The notes beneath the pieces are model-generated. The model was given only the letters and a program-made list of their open reading frames with translations, did not search any database and was not told where the DNA came from. From positions 1-15,409 of the forward strand of contig JACCSN010000332.1 of NCBI GenBank assembly GCA_013812985.1: DNA of 15,409 nucleotides. Direction: 5' to 3'. This DNA comes from Hyphomicrobiales bacterium (GTDB taxonomy: Bacteria; Pseudomonadota; Alphaproteobacteria; Rhizobiales; Afifellaceae). Below are positions 7,493 to 15,342 of the stretch, one piece after another. Numbering within the stretch: the stretch's first letter is position 1; every line of letters begins with the position of its first letter. A program made the translations under genes and the position numbers.

Positions 7493-8095
7493 TTATTGAG
7501 CCGGAGCGGCTTCCGCCGCGGCGGGGCCAGCCGTATCGCCCCGCAGCGCCTTTTCGTCGGCTTCCAGGCTCAACCGCAGCTCGACCGACACCTTCTGCGT
7601 CAGCTCGCGACTGACGGACCGCCCCCATTCCTGCGCCGCGGCCATTTCCACGCCAAGCAGCTGCGGATGCAGTTCGGCAAATTTCTTGCCCGTCTCGGAA
7701 CTGTAGAACTCGACGAGCTCCTGCATTTCCTCGTTGGTGAAACCGGAAGCCCAGACGCGGGCCAGGTAATTGTCGAGCTCCGGGCGGCGGCTTACCAGGC
7801 CGAGGGCAATCCGATCGACCACATCGATGATGCCGAGCTGCATCTGCGGATTGGCGCGGATGAAGGCGTTCTTGGCCTCCGCGGCGATGTTGGGCAGGAC
7901 TTCATTAAAGGTCCGGCCGGTGCCGCTGAGCTGCACGAGCTGCAAGCCGAGCGCGAGGCGTTCCGGTGCGATGTCGTCTTTCAGGATCTCGCCGAGCTTG
8001 TTGCCCTGACGGGCCGGCGCATCCTGTGCGATGGCTGTATTGAAGCCGGCGATCACCGCGACTGCGATGAGCAAGGCGGCCAGCGTATACCTCAT
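7493..8095 (-). CDS. Periplasmic DUF2059 protein
   Basis: A 200-residue exported protein. MRYTLAALLIAVAVIAGF and a cleavage site near AIAQ make a Sec signal peptide. The mature domain carries the DUF2059 pattern (ALGLQLVQLSGTGRTF, NEEMQELVEFYSSETGKKF) and ends in an Ala/Pro/Glu tail. Function of the family is unknown. The longest frame starts at 8152, but that would overlap the end of rpiA and put 19 charged residues before the signal peptide; ATG at 8095 has GGAGG five bases upstream and is chosen. It sits between rpiA and gor with short gaps (53 and 9 bases), so it is probably cotranscribed with them. The conserved-looking position suggests a link to redox or cell-envelope stress, which is inference. 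Confidence 0.9.
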   Translation of the reverse strand: MRYTLAALLIAVAVIAGFNTAIAQDAPARQGNKLGEILKDDIAPERLALGLQLVQLSGTGRTFNEVLPNIAAEAKNAFIRANPQMQLGIIDVVDRIALGLVSRRPELDNYLARVWASGFTNEEMQELVEFYSSETGKKFAELHPQLLGVEMAAAQEWGRSVSRELTQKVSVELRLSLEADEKALRGDTAGPAAAEAAPAQ

Positions 8096-8148
8096 TTCAA
8101 CCTCCGTGGGACGGCAGCGCCGCTTGCATGTCCTGAATGGGATCGGGC

Positions 8149-8838
8149 TCAAGCCTCGATTTTCGCCACGCCATCGCGCGTTGCGACGAGCGCAAGATCG
8201 GCGAAGCCCAGAAAGAGCCCGTGCTCGACGACGCCAGGAATTTCGGCGAGCCGCTTCGCCAGGGCTTCTGGGTCGGGAATACGGCCAAAAGATGCATCGA
8301 GGATGCGATGACCACCGTCCGTCGCGAACGGCTTTCCGTCGCGTTCCCTGAGGTCGAGCGCCACGCTGAGCCCCAGTTCGATCGCCGCCCGTTCCACGGC
8401 CAGCGCCGTTGCCGTCAGCCCGAAGCCGACCACCTCGATGGGCACCGGAAAGGCGCCAAGCTCCACCACCTGCTTGCCGGCATCGGCGATGACGATCATC
8501 CGGTTGGATGCGTATGCGACCATCTTCTCGCGCAACAGCGCGCCGCCGCCGCCCTTGATGAGAGCCAGAGCGGGGCCGATCTCGTCGGCGCCGTCAACCG
8601 TGAGATCGAGCTCGGGCGTATCGTCCAGAGTGGTAAGAGCGATTCCGGCCTTGCGCGCGAGCTGCGCGGTCGCCTCCGAGGTGGCGACGCAGGCGACGTC
8701 CAGCCCCTCCGCAACCCGCCGCCCGAGCAACGCCACGAAATGTGTTGTCGTGGAGCCCGTCCCAAGCCCGAGCCGCATGCCGTCCTCAACATAAGCGAGG
8801 GCGGCTTCGGCCGCGCGCCGCTTCAAGTCGTCCGACAT
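8149..8838 (-). CDS. rpiA: Ribose-5-phosphate isomerase A
   Basis: A 229-residue enzyme that interconverts ribose 5-phosphate and ribulose 5-phosphate in the non-oxidative pentose phosphate pathway. Key motifs are GLGTGSTT (24-31), the phosphate-binding segment; TVDGADEI (80-87) with Asp82 and Asp85; and [12 protein letters not shown] with Lys95 and Glu104. These four are the positions of the E. coli RpiA active-site residues D81, D84, K94 and E103. Length matches the family. It lies 53 bases upstream of the DUF2059 gene and heads the putative rpiA-DUF2059-gor unit. Confidence 0.97.
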   Translation of the reverse strand: MSDDLKRRAAEAALAYVEDGMRLGLGTGSTTTHFVALLGRRVAEGLDVACVATSEATAQLARKAGIALTTLDDTPELDLTVDGADEIGPALALIKGGGGALLREKMVAYASNRMIVIADAGKQVVELGAFPVPIEVVGFGLTATALAVERAAIELGLSVALDLRERDGKPFATDGGHRILDASFGRIPDPEALAKRLAEIPGVVEHGLFLGFADLALVATRDGVAKIEA

Positions 8839-8864
8839 GCCGCCCCGGCCTGGCTGGATCCAAA

Positions 8865-8893
8865 GTCGGCCGGCCCTCTAGCACGGGGCTATC
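8865..8893 (-). promoter_or_regulatory. Weak promoter candidate upstream of rpiA
   Basis: On the minus strand TTGGAG is followed by 17 bases and TAGAGG, some 30 to 60 bases ahead of the rpiA start. Hexamer matches are only 4/6 and 3/6. It is a guess from spacing and position; the Cys-rich gene upstream could equally share its transcript with rpiA. Confidence 0.25.
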
Positions 8894-8939
8894 GAGGCTC
8901 CAAGGCGAACTTGGCATTGAGCAGGCAGTTCGTTCGGTC

Positions 8940-9122
8940 TTAGTCGGCCGGGAGCCTCGGCTCCCCGTCATCCCCCTTCCGGATGACAATCCCATCCCCC
9001 TGCACGCACTCGTTCCGGAGATCCTCCCAGGTGCCGTCGCCATTGCACCTATGCTCGGTGCCGCCCATGCAGACGATCGAACCGGGCGAGTATTCCGATC
9101 CGTTGTAGGTGCAGCTCGCCAA
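8940..9122 (-). CDS. Small Cys-rich protein (DUF1496-like), 60 residues
   Basis: A short protein with four cysteines (4, 18, 26, 39), a Trp at 32, and the pattern CTYNGSEYSPGSIVCMGG...CNGDGTW, which resembles the DUF1496 type of small beta protein, probably held by two disulfides. There is no signal peptide. The start is TTG at 9122, unusual but supported by a strong AGGAGG five bases before it. It lies 101 bases upstream of rpiA on the same strand, so it could be the first gene of that unit. Function unknown. The family call is from pattern memory and should be treated as tentative; the gene itself is likely. Confidence 0.65.
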   Translation of the reverse strand: MASCTYNGSEYSPGSIVCMGGTEHRCNGDGTWEDLRNECVQGDGIVIRKGDDGEPRLPAD

Positions 9123-9370
9123 AATCGCCTCCTGTGTTCCGCCCGGATCGCGAGTTTAGCTGCTGCATTCCGGCCCGCAACTCCTATCGCGACCCCTGGT
9201 CCGGCCTTGGCGTCGCGACAGCGGTTCGCGGCGCCTGGCTTCTCGTCCTGCTTGAGCACGGATGGATACATGCAGCGCTGATCGCGGCGGGCCGACGAAT
9301 GCAACCACAATCAAAAATCGTTCGCGCCTGGGAGGCGCGGCCTGAAGGATAAGGCGGGTCTTAGTATTCG

Positions 9371-9413
9371 TAAACGTTTAACTCTTGAAGCAATCTGTTT
9401 GGCATTTGATAGA
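9371..9413 (+). promoter_or_regulatory. Promoter region of the TadG-like gene with a perfect 10-bp palindrome
   Basis: TAAACGTTTA at 9371-9380 is a perfect palindrome. It directly precedes TTGAAG (9385-9390), a 17-base spacer and GATAGA (9408-9413), a reasonable sigma-70-type promoter about 55 bases ahead of the GTG start. The palindrome sits at the upstream flank of the -35 box, a position suiting a regulator binding site. The rest of the stretch 9123-9370 holds no gene I can support. Confidence 0.45.
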
Positions 9414-9469
9414 GTTCCGCGGGGATTTCAAGCTACAGGTTCTTGAGACACCAAGCGGGGAAGACAGCT

Positions 9470-10732
9470 GTGAAGCGCTGGCGTAATATCTGGTCCGATC
9501 AGGGCGGCAATACTGCCGTGATGTTCGGCCTCGCGATCGTTCCGATCGTCGGCCTGTCCGGCGGCGCCGTGGATTTTTCGCAGCGCGCCCATGTGCGCGT
9601 CGAGATGCAAAGCGCGGCGGATACCGCGGCGCTCGCGGCTGGGCGGATCCTGCAGTCTCGCCCGACCACCGACGCGGCTAAATTGGCTCTCGTCAAGGAA
9701 GACGCACGAGAAGCCGCCGAGAACGTCTTCCGCGCGGCCCTCGCCAATACCGGCGACGGCGACGGCCCTATGCCGACAATCGAGTTCGTCGACGGCGTGG
9801 TGAGGGTCAGCGGCGACGTGACGGTTCCCACGTCATTCCTGGGCGTTATCGGGATTTCGAGCCTTCAGGCTAAGGCTCTGGCGGAAGTCGCCGTGCCGGA
9901 CCCTACTTTCCTGGAAGTGGCGATGGTCCTCGATTTCTCGGGATCGATGCAGGACGCCGACAAATACGTCCGCATGGCATCCGCCGCGACTGATTTCATC
10001 GAAAGGATGGAGGCATCCCGGCCCGACCTGGCGAAGATCGCCGTCGTGCCCTTCTCCGAGTTCGTCTATGCGGCCCTTCCGACCGGCAATATCAGGGATA
10101 CCGCGGGCGCGGACGCCAATGTGCCGTTGACAACGTGTCTCATGAACCGTGGCTACCCTTATTCGGCGACCGAGGAGCAGCCGCTGGCGAACGTGGCGGG
10201 AAGCCGCTGGCCGCAATCCGATCCGAACCAAGCGGCGTGCTTGCAGTACGCGACGAACTCCCTCCGCGTTCTGGATTTGACCAGCGATTTCGATTCGCTC
10301 ACCGCGTCGCTGAGCGCCATGCGCCCGACGCGATTGACAAACATCACCCTCGGCGCCGAGATCGGATGGCATGTGCTGTCGCCTGGCGAGCCGTTCGACT
10401 CCGCGCGCCCTTATTCCGACCCGGTTGCGCGCAAGATCCTTATCCTGCTCACCGATGGGATGCAGACCGTGGCGGCCGAAGGGCCGGATGGCTCAACGTC
10501 GACTCAAGCCGCCGACGAGGTCACCGCCGAGCTTTGCGACAGCATGGACTCGGCGGGCGTCGATGTCTTTACGATTGCTTACGACGTAACGGACGAGGGC
10601 GTGCGCAGCCTCTTGGCCGGCTGCGCTTCATCCGCCGGCAATTACTACGAGCCCATCGGCGCCAACAGCGTCGCGACCGTGTTCGAGGACATCTTCGCGC
10701 AGATCACCGAATCGGCCTGGCTGAGCCGATAA
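9470..10732 (+). CDS. TadG-like protein with von Willebrand factor A domain
   Basis: A 420-residue protein of the Tad/Flp pilus-associated TadG type. The N-terminus (RWRNIWSDQGGNTAVMFGLA) leads into one membrane segment at ~14-35, with the following part predicted outside the cytoplasm. Residues ~40-140 resemble the Flp-related TadE/TadG region (AADTAALAAG). A von Willebrand A domain begins at ~150 with a MIDAS metal site: DFSGS (155-159), Thr in TNITLGAEIG (290-293) and Asp329 in LLTDGMQT. Cysteines at the C-terminal half suggest disulfides. It starts at GTG 9470 with GGGGA eight bases upstream; TTG 9443 is in frame but lacks support. No other tad genes are near, so it is an orphan. Confidence 0.88.
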   Translation: MKRWRNIWSDQGGNTAVMFGLAIVPIVGLSGGAVDFSQRAHVRVEMQSAADTAALAAGRILQSRPTTDAAKLALVKEDAREAAENVFRAALANTGDGDGPMPTIEFVDGVVRVSGDVTVPTSFLGVIGISSLQAKALAEVAVPDPTFLEVAMVLDFSGSMQDADKYVRMASAATDFIERMEASRPDLAKIAVVPFSEFVYAALPTGNIRDTAGADANVPLTTCLMNRGYPYSATEEQPLANVAGSRWPQSDPNQAACLQYATNSLRVLDLTSDFDSLTASLSAMRPTRLTNITLGAEIGWHVLSPGEPFDSARPYSDPVARKILILLTDGMQTVAAEGPDGSTSTQAADEVTAELCDSMDSAGVDVFTIAYDVTDEGVRSLLAGCASSAGNYYEPIGANSVATVFEDIFAQITESAWLSR

Positions 10733-11100
10733 CCGCGCTCCACGCCACTCCGATCGTCAGGAAACGACGGGCGGTTCGTGACAGCGACGAGGCGGTGGCG
10801 GCGTCGGTTGCTCGGGCGGAGCCGGCGTTTGTTGCGCGCTCACCTGCGAAGGCGCGACGACGGCAACTCCGTGGCTCAGGATGGCATCCGAGGCTCAGGA
10901 TGGCAGATGCATAAATCGCGAAGCACGCTAAGCGGATCATTGCGACTCCGAACGTCTGTGTGCGCAGTCTAAGCGTCCGACACGACCTGCAATGCCGGAG
11001 CAGATTGAATTTGCAGGACAGGTCACCTTGCCTAACGCAAGCTCCGACATAAGTTGCGTTCGAGGGCTGGAACGGGGCGGCAGTTCGAGGGAGACCTCTG
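10733..11100. other. Intergenic region with a 19-bp direct repeat and two inverted repeats
   Basis: This stretch has no supported gene. GGCTCAGGATGGCA occurs twice with a 19-base period (10873-10886 and 10892-10905). Two successive inverted repeats follow: CCTGCAA (10986-10992) with TTGCAGG (11011-11017), nested near GACCTG (10984-10989) with CAGGTC (11019-11024); and AACGCAA (11034-11040) with TTGCGTT (11054-11060). These may be the terminator of the TadG-like gene, operators for the following small gene, or part of a small RNA. Confidence 0.45.
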
Positions 11101-11295
11101 ATGAACACGCCGTTGAATGTCGCGGTCGATATCGGGCGATTGATCGATGAGGCGCGGGAGGCGCACTCTCCGATCGACGTCTCCAATTGCGCGGCCGAGC
11201 TCTATCTCCGCTTCCTCGCAGCCGGATGCTCCCGACAGCAGATCACCGAAGCGCTGCGGAGCGAAGGCCAGGCAGCCGGCGTGACGCTGCATTGA
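11101..11295 (+). CDS. Hypothetical small protein, 64 residues
   Basis: I do not recognise this protein. It begins MNTPLNVAVDIGRLIDEARE, has one Cys in DVSNCAAEL and another in AAGCSRQQ, and looks mostly helical; SRQQITEALRSEGQAAG could be a small helix-turn-helix-like segment but is not diagnostic. A purine-rich GAGGGAGA lies about six bases before the ATG. It stands between the two stem-loops upstream and the convergent end of the LssY-type gene. Real coding is likely from the start context and clean frame; function unknown. Confidence 0.5.
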   Translation: MNTPLNVAVDIGRLIDEAREAHSPIDVSNCAAELYLRFLAAGCSRQQITEALRSEGQAAGVTLH

Positions 11296-11355
11296 GTCGA
11301 GCTGCACGGCGAAAAATCTTCGCGGGGAAGGTTCGCTCCACGACACTTGGTTCGA

Positions 11356-11393
11356 CCGGCTGCTGGGCATGGGTCACTCCGGGAGCAGGCCGG
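11356..11393. terminator. Imperfect inverted repeat at the convergent gene ends
   Basis: CCGGCTGCT (11356-11364) pairs with AGCAGGCCGG (11384-11393) apart from one bulged base, with a 19-base loop covering the stop codon of the LssY-type gene. It lies between convergent ends, where a bidirectional terminator would be expected, but it lacks a T-run. Confidence 0.25.
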
Positions 11394-12228
11394 CTCTCTC
11401 CAGGACGCTCTTGCCGCTTGCCCAGGCCACGTTCTTCATGACGACGGAATTCGGTAGGCTGAGCATCTGGGGCTCGCCACCGATCGACGCGGCTCCGCTC
11501 CCGATGACCCCGATGCGAACGTCCCCATCCGTGTGGAAGGGATCGCCGCCGCCGTTGCGGGCCCGTAAGGTCGGTCCGATGCCGGACACCAGATAAATCT
11601 GAGCCAAGCGCCCTGCCCGGCTTAAATCCGCCAGCAAGCCGTCCCGCTCGGCGTCGACATCCGCCCGGATGTGATGCGTGATCGCGCCGGTATAGCGGCT
11701 CACCCCAACCCCCTTGTCGAAGGTCGCCGCCCCGAGCCAGACGGGACGGCCCTCCTTGCCCGCGTCGAGCGCGCGCCAGAAGCGCACGTGATGGCGCTGA
11801 TCCGCGCTCTTCCCGACCGGCCGTTCGAAAGCCAGATCCTGCCGCCTGCCGTCATAGAACAGGTTGCTCACCGGAGCGTAGGGGTCCGGACGATCGAAAA
11901 GCACGCTGCCGGCGATCTCGATGCTGGTCTTCAAGGTGATCGGATCTGCCGGCGACCAGCCGGCCGCCTGGAGGGCGAGCAGAACGTCCTCCGGCGTGCC
12001 GACCAGGCCGACATTCAGCGGGTCCCCCGGGATGCCTTGCGCGGTGACGGTGCGCATGGGCAGTTCCTTCAGCCCGGGCTCATGCTCGTAATAGGACCAG
12101 AGCGCCGGAAGGATAAGATAGGCGAGCGTGACGTAAAAGGCTGCGACAAGGGCCGCCGCTCCGAACGCGCTGAGCCCCGCGTGGGTCAAGCCAGGCTCAC
12201 TGACCGTTCTCGGCGAGCCAGGCTTCAA
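11374..12228 (-). CDS. Membrane-anchored protein with LssY C-terminal domain
   Basis: A protein of about 284 residues. One membrane segment lies near the N-terminus (FGAAALVAAFYVTLAYLILPAL, ~22-43). The rest is the LssY C-terminal domain: GTPEDVLLALQAAGW (77-91), then the hallmark DLAFERPVGKSADQRHHVRFW (131-151), WLGAATFDKGVGVS (164-177), THHIRADVDAERD (184-196) and YLVSGIGPTLRARNGGGDP (212-230). The domain takes its name from the Legionella LssY protein, and its activity is not established. It is third in the copper operon and overlaps the end of the DUF305 gene by 32 bases if the TTG at 12228 is used; TTG 12189 is an alternative. This overlap argues for coupled translation. The domain call is firm, the start is not. 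Confidence 0.85.
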   Translation of the reverse strand: MKPGSPRTVSEPGLTHAGLSAFGAAALVAAFYVTLAYLILPALWSYYEHEPGLKELPMRTVTAQGIPGDPLNVGLVGTPEDVLLALQAAGWSPADPITLKTSIEIAGSVLFDRPDPYAPVSNLFYDGRRQDLAFERPVGKSADQRHHVRFWRALDAGKEGRPVWLGAATFDKGVGVSRYTGAITHHIRADVDAERDGLLADLSRAGRLAQIYLVSGIGPTLRARNGGGDPFHTDGDVRIGVIGSGAASIGGEPQMLSLPNSVVMKNVAWASGKSVLERAGLLPE

Positions 12229-12547
12229 ACTCGGCGATCTCCTGCTCCTGAGCGTCCATGATCTTCTCGGCCATCGCCTTCAGCTGCGGGTCCTCGCCGT
12301 GCTCAAGCTCCACCTTGGCCATGTCGATCGCGCCCTGATGATGATCGATCATCATCGTTGCGAAATCCTTGTCGGTGCTGCCCGAGGGCTGCATGCCCTG
12401 CATCGCCGACATCATCTTTTCGTTGGCCTCCATCATCGCTTGGCCACCCATATCGTGACCCATCATCTGGTTGTTGTTGTCCTGGGCGGAGGCAATCGAA
12501 GCGGCCGCCGCAAAGGCCGCCAAGGCGAAAAGCACGCGAATCTTCAT
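12197..12547 (-). CDS. Periplasmic Met/His-rich DUF305 protein, putative copper binder
   Basis: A 116-residue exported protein. MKIRVLFALAAFAAAASIASA is a signal peptide. The mature part holds about 14 Met among ~95 residues (QMMGHDMGGQAMMEANEKMM) and the DUF305 core FATMMIDHHQGAIDMA (62-77), with His69 and His70. DUF305 proteins often accompany copper-resistance genes, and Met and His are suited to Cu(I) or Cu(II) binding, so a periplasmic copper scavenger or chaperone is inferred. The frame extends upstream to 12598, but ATG 12547 is preferred: it gives the signal peptide at the start, has GGAG about nine bases upstream, and would not overlap copA. It follows copA by 47 bases. Confidence 0.93.
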   Translation of the reverse strand: MKIRVLFALAAFAAAASIASAQDNNNQMMGHDMGGQAMMEANEKMMSAMQGMQPSGSTDKDFATMMIDHHQGAIDMAKVELEHGEDPQLKAMAEKIMDAQEQEIAEFEAWLAENGQ

Positions 12548-12594
12548 GAGGTTTCTCCAGGTTTCAAGGGGGAAGACTGTCATATTGCCGCCCG

Positions 12595-15075
12595 TCAACT
12601 CAAACGCGTCGAGCGCAATCTCAGCGCGTTCGCGATGACGCTCACGGACGAGAGCGCCATCGCCGCCGCCGCCACCATCGGCGACAGCAGCAGTCCGAAT
12701 ACGGGGTAGAGAACCCCGGCCGCGATCGGCACGCCAGCCGCGTTGTAGATAAAGGCGAAGAACAGGTTCTGCCGGATATTGCCCATGGTCGCCTGCGACA
12801 GCCGCCTGGCCTTGATGATGCCGGCGAGGTCCCCATTGAGGAGCGTGACGCCGGCGCTCTCCATCGCGATATCCGTGCCGGTGCCCATGGCGATACCGAC
12901 ATCGGCGGTGGCCAGCGCCGGGGCGTCGTTCACGCCATCTCCGGCCATGGCGACGACGCGCCCCGCCTCGCGCAGCCGCCGCACCACCTCGCTCTTCCTG
13001 TCCGGCAGCACCTCCGCTTCCACCTCATCGATGCCGAGGCGGGCAGCGACGGCTCGCGCGGTGACCCGGTTGTCGCCGGTGAGCATGACGACCCGGATCC
13101 CCTCCCGCCGCAGTTCCGCGACCACCTCGGCGCTGGTGGGCTTGACCGGATCGGCGATGCCGGTCGCGCCGGCCAAGCGGCCGCCGACCGCCACGAAGAT
13201 CACCGTCGCGCCGTCGCCGCGCAGCGCCTCGGCTTGCGTTGCAAGAGAAGCGGTCTCGACGCCGTTCTCCGCCAGGAATTCGGCATTGCCGAGGAGAACA
13301 TGCCGGCCTTCCACCGTGCCGACGGCCCCCTTCCCTGTCGGCGAATCGAAATCCGTGACGGAAGCGGTCCGGACGCCGCGTTCCTCGGCCGCCCGCACGA
13401 TCGCCGCTGCCAGCGGATGCTCGCTGGCGCGTTCCACGCTTGCCGCGAGGCGCAAGAGCTCCGTATCATCGCCGCCGTTGGCCGCGATGATGGCAGTCAT
13501 GGCCGGCCGGCCCTGGGTGAGCGTGCCGGTCTTGTCGACCACCAACGTGTCGACCTTTTCCATGCGCTCAAGCGCTTCGGCGTCGCGGATCAGCACGCCC
13601 ATGCCGGCGCCACGGCCGACGCCCACCATGATCGACATGGGCGTCGCCAGCCCGAGCGCACAGGGACAGGCGATGATCAGCACCGCAACCGCCGCGACCA
13701 GCCCATAGGAGAAGCGCGGCTCCGGCCCCAAGATGCTCCAAGCGGCAAAGGCAAGCAGAGCGACCGCGATGACCGCCGGCACGAAATAGCCGGACACCTG
13801 GTCGGCGAGGCGCTGGATGGGCGCGCGGCTCCTCTGCGCGGTGGCGACAAGCTGGACGATCTGCGCCAGGAGCGTCTCGCGGCCGACCTTGTCGGCGCGC
13901 ATGACGAGGCTGCCGCTGCCGTTCATCGTGCCGCCGAGGACGGCCGCGCCGGCTTCCTTGCTCACCGGCATCGCTTCGCCGGTCACCATGGCTTCATCGA
14001 CGGCGCTCCGGCCTTCCAGCACAGCGCCGTCAACCGGCACGCGCTCACCGGGCCGGACGCGCAGATGATCGCCGACCTGCACGGAGGCGAGCTCGACATC
14101 CTCCTCGATCTCGCCGCGGATGCGCCGCGCCGTCTTGGGCGCCAGGTCAAGCAGACCGCGGATCGCCCCGCTGGTGCTCTCGCGCGCCCTGAGCTCCAGG
14201 ATCTGGCCGAGCAGCACCAGCACCGTGATCACGGCCGCCGCTTCGAAATAAACCGCGACAGCGCCATCCATGCCTCGGAACGCGGGCGGGAAAATGCCAG
14301 GCGCGAGCGTCGCCACGACGCTGTAGAGCCAGGCGACACCGGTGCCCATGGCGATCAGCGTGAACATGTTGAGGTTGCGCGTCCGCAGCGACTGCCAGCC
14401 GCGCTCGAAGAACGGCCAACCCGCCCAAAGCACGACCGGTGTGGCGAGGAGGAGCTGCAGCCAATTGGACGCCGTCCTCCCGACCCTGTGCTCAAGCCCG
14501 ATGAGGTGGCCCCCCATCTCCAGCGCCACGACCGGAATCGCCAGCGCCAGCCCGATGCGGAAGCGACGCCGCATGTCGATCAGCTCGCGGTTCGGGCCGG
14601 CTTCGGCCGTCACCAGGACAGGCTCGAGCGCCATCCCGCAAATCGGGCACGAGCCCGGCCCGATCTGGCGGATCTCCGGATGCATCGGGCAGGTGTATTC
14701 AGTTCCCTCGGGAACCGGCTCGGCCGGCGCCTTCATGCCTCCGGCATCTTCTTCCCTCGCCAGGTATTTTTCCGGATCGGCGAGGAACTTGGTCCGGCAC
14801 CCGGCCGAGCAGAAGTAATAGGGTCGGCCATCGTGATCGGCTTTGTGCTGCGTCGTGTGACGATCGACCGACATCCCACAGACCGGATCCTTCACGAGAT
14901 GGTCCGTCCCGGCTTTCACCGGCTGCCCGCCGCGGTCGCCATGTTCGCGCTCTGACCGATGGGCATCGGCCGCAGCATGCGCGACATGGCCCCGGCCTTC
15001 ATGATGCGGATCGGCCTGCTCCAGGCCGGAACGTGCGCCGGAATATACGTTGTGAAGAGTTCGATGCGCGGTCAT
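12595..15075 (-). CDS. copA: Cu(+)-exporting P-type ATPase with YHS and heavy-metal-binding N-terminal domains
   Basis: An 826-residue P1B-ATPase that exports Cu(I) across the inner membrane using ATP. A His-rich N-terminal tail precedes a YHS domain (~61-105; Cys66, Cys89, Cys93) and a heavy-metal-binding domain (YTCPMHPEI and SCPICGM, Cys129, Cys143, Cys146); no GMTCxxC HMA domain is present. Catalytic motifs are TGE 365-367, CPC 470-472, the phosphorylated Asp514 in [16 protein letters not shown], and GDGVNDAP from 712. The CPC, FIYN in the next helix and MALSS in the last give the P1B-1 Cu(+) signature. About eight membrane segments are visible. The frame opens at TTG 15132, but ATG 15075 is the start: it has AAGGAG six bases before it, and the promoter's -35 box overlaps TTG 15132. 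It heads the copper operon. Confidence 0.96.
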   Translation of the reverse strand: MTAHRTLHNVYSGARSGLEQADPHHEGRGHVAHAAADAHRSEREHGDRGGQPVKAGTDHLVKDPVCGMSVDRHTTQHKADHDGRPYYFCSAGCRTKFLADPEKYLAREEDAGGMKAPAEPVPEGTEYTCPMHPEIRQIGPGSCPICGMALEPVLVTAEAGPNRELIDMRRRFRIGLALAIPVVALEMGGHLIGLEHRVGRTASNWLQLLLATPVVLWAGWPFFERGWQSLRTRNLNMFTLIAMGTGVAWLYSVVATLAPGIFPPAFRGMDGAVAVYFEAAAVITVLVLLGQILELRARESTSGAIRGLLDLAPKTARRIRGEIEEDVELASVQVGDHLRVRPGERVPVDGAVLEGRSAVDEAMVTGEAMPVSKEAGAAVLGGTMNGSGSLVMRADKVGRETLLAQIVQLVATAQRSRAPIQRLADQVSGYFVPAVIAVALLAFAAWSILGPEPRFSYGLVAAVAVLIIACPCALGLATPMSIMVGVGRGAGMGVLIRDAEALERMEKVDTLVVDKTGTLTQGRPAMTAIIAANGGDDTELLRLAASVERASEHPLAAAIVRAAEERGVRTASVTDFDSPTGKGAVGTVEGRHVLLGNAEFLAENGVETASLATQAEALRGDGATVIFVAVGGRLAGATGIADPVKPTSAEVVAELRREGIRVVMLTGDNRVTARAVAARLGIDEVEAEVLPDRKSEVVRRLREAGRVVAMAGDGVNDAPALATADVGIAMGTGTDIAMESAGVTLLNGDLAGIIKARRLSQATMGNIRQNLFFAFIYNAAGVPIAAGVLYPVFGLLLSPMVAAAAMALSSVSVIANALRLRSTRLS

Positions 15076-15101
15076 GACTGGCTCCTTCTCCACCCGCCCG
15101 T

Positions 15102-15132
15102 CGTTTGGGCCTTCCAGGAAGGGGAAGGTCAA
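15102..15132 (-). promoter_or_regulatory. CueR/MerR-type copper-responsive promoter of copA
   Basis: On the minus strand TTGACC (15127-15132) is followed by a 19-base spacer and CAAACG (15102-15107). The long spacer holds the dyad CCTTCC-N7-GGAAGG (15110-15128). This matches the E. coli copA promoter, where CueR untwists a 19-bp-spaced promoter, at nearly every position of the dyad. Transcription should start near 15095, about 20 bases ahead of the ATG. The -10 hexamer is a poor match to TATAAT, as expected of an activator-dependent promoter. Control by a CueR-like regulator is inferred; none is encoded in the window. Confidence 0.88.
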
Positions 15133-15293
15133 GCGGCGCTTTTCATCGATGAGCAGAAGCCTCGTACGTCCTTCCTTGCAAAGGGTCGCGCGCTGATCGC
15201 AAGCGGGTTAATCCCGTCTTAAACTGCCATGCCGTGACTGCAGTGCTGCGATGCGGCAGGAGTGGTTGTGCAGCGCACGCAAAACCTTAGATC

Positions 15294-15339
15294 AGTTCCG
15301 ACGATGAAGTTCGCGAGATGAACTTCGAGAACGGGAACT
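15294..15339. promoter_or_regulatory. Nested inverted repeats upstream of a right-edge frame
   Basis: An outer pair AGTTCC (15294-15299) with GGAACT (15334-15339) encloses a perfect inner pair GAAGTTC (15306-15312) with GAACTTC (15320-15326) around a 7-base loop. The block lies immediately before an ATG at 15343, in a locally AT-richer stretch. It could be a regulator binding site or a structured leader. Confidence 0.35.
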
Positions 15340-15342
15340 AAA

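Noticed and set aside
10704..11186. Minus-strand frame with a signal-like stretch (MIRLACFAIYASAILSLG) over the intergenic region
   Set aside because: It overlaps the end of the TadG-like gene and the start of the small plus-strand gene, has no good ribosome site at the internal Met, and its sequence follows the direct repeat and GC-rich intergenic bases.
11340..11375. GGTTCGA-like string suggestive of a tRNA T-loop
   Set aside because: No acceptor stem, anticodon arm or CCA context surrounds it.
13234..14955. A 573-codon plus-strand frame opposite copA
   Set aside because: It lies wholly antisense to the clear P-type ATPase, is rich in Arg, His, Asp and Gly as expected from GC-rich codon bias, and shows no domain.
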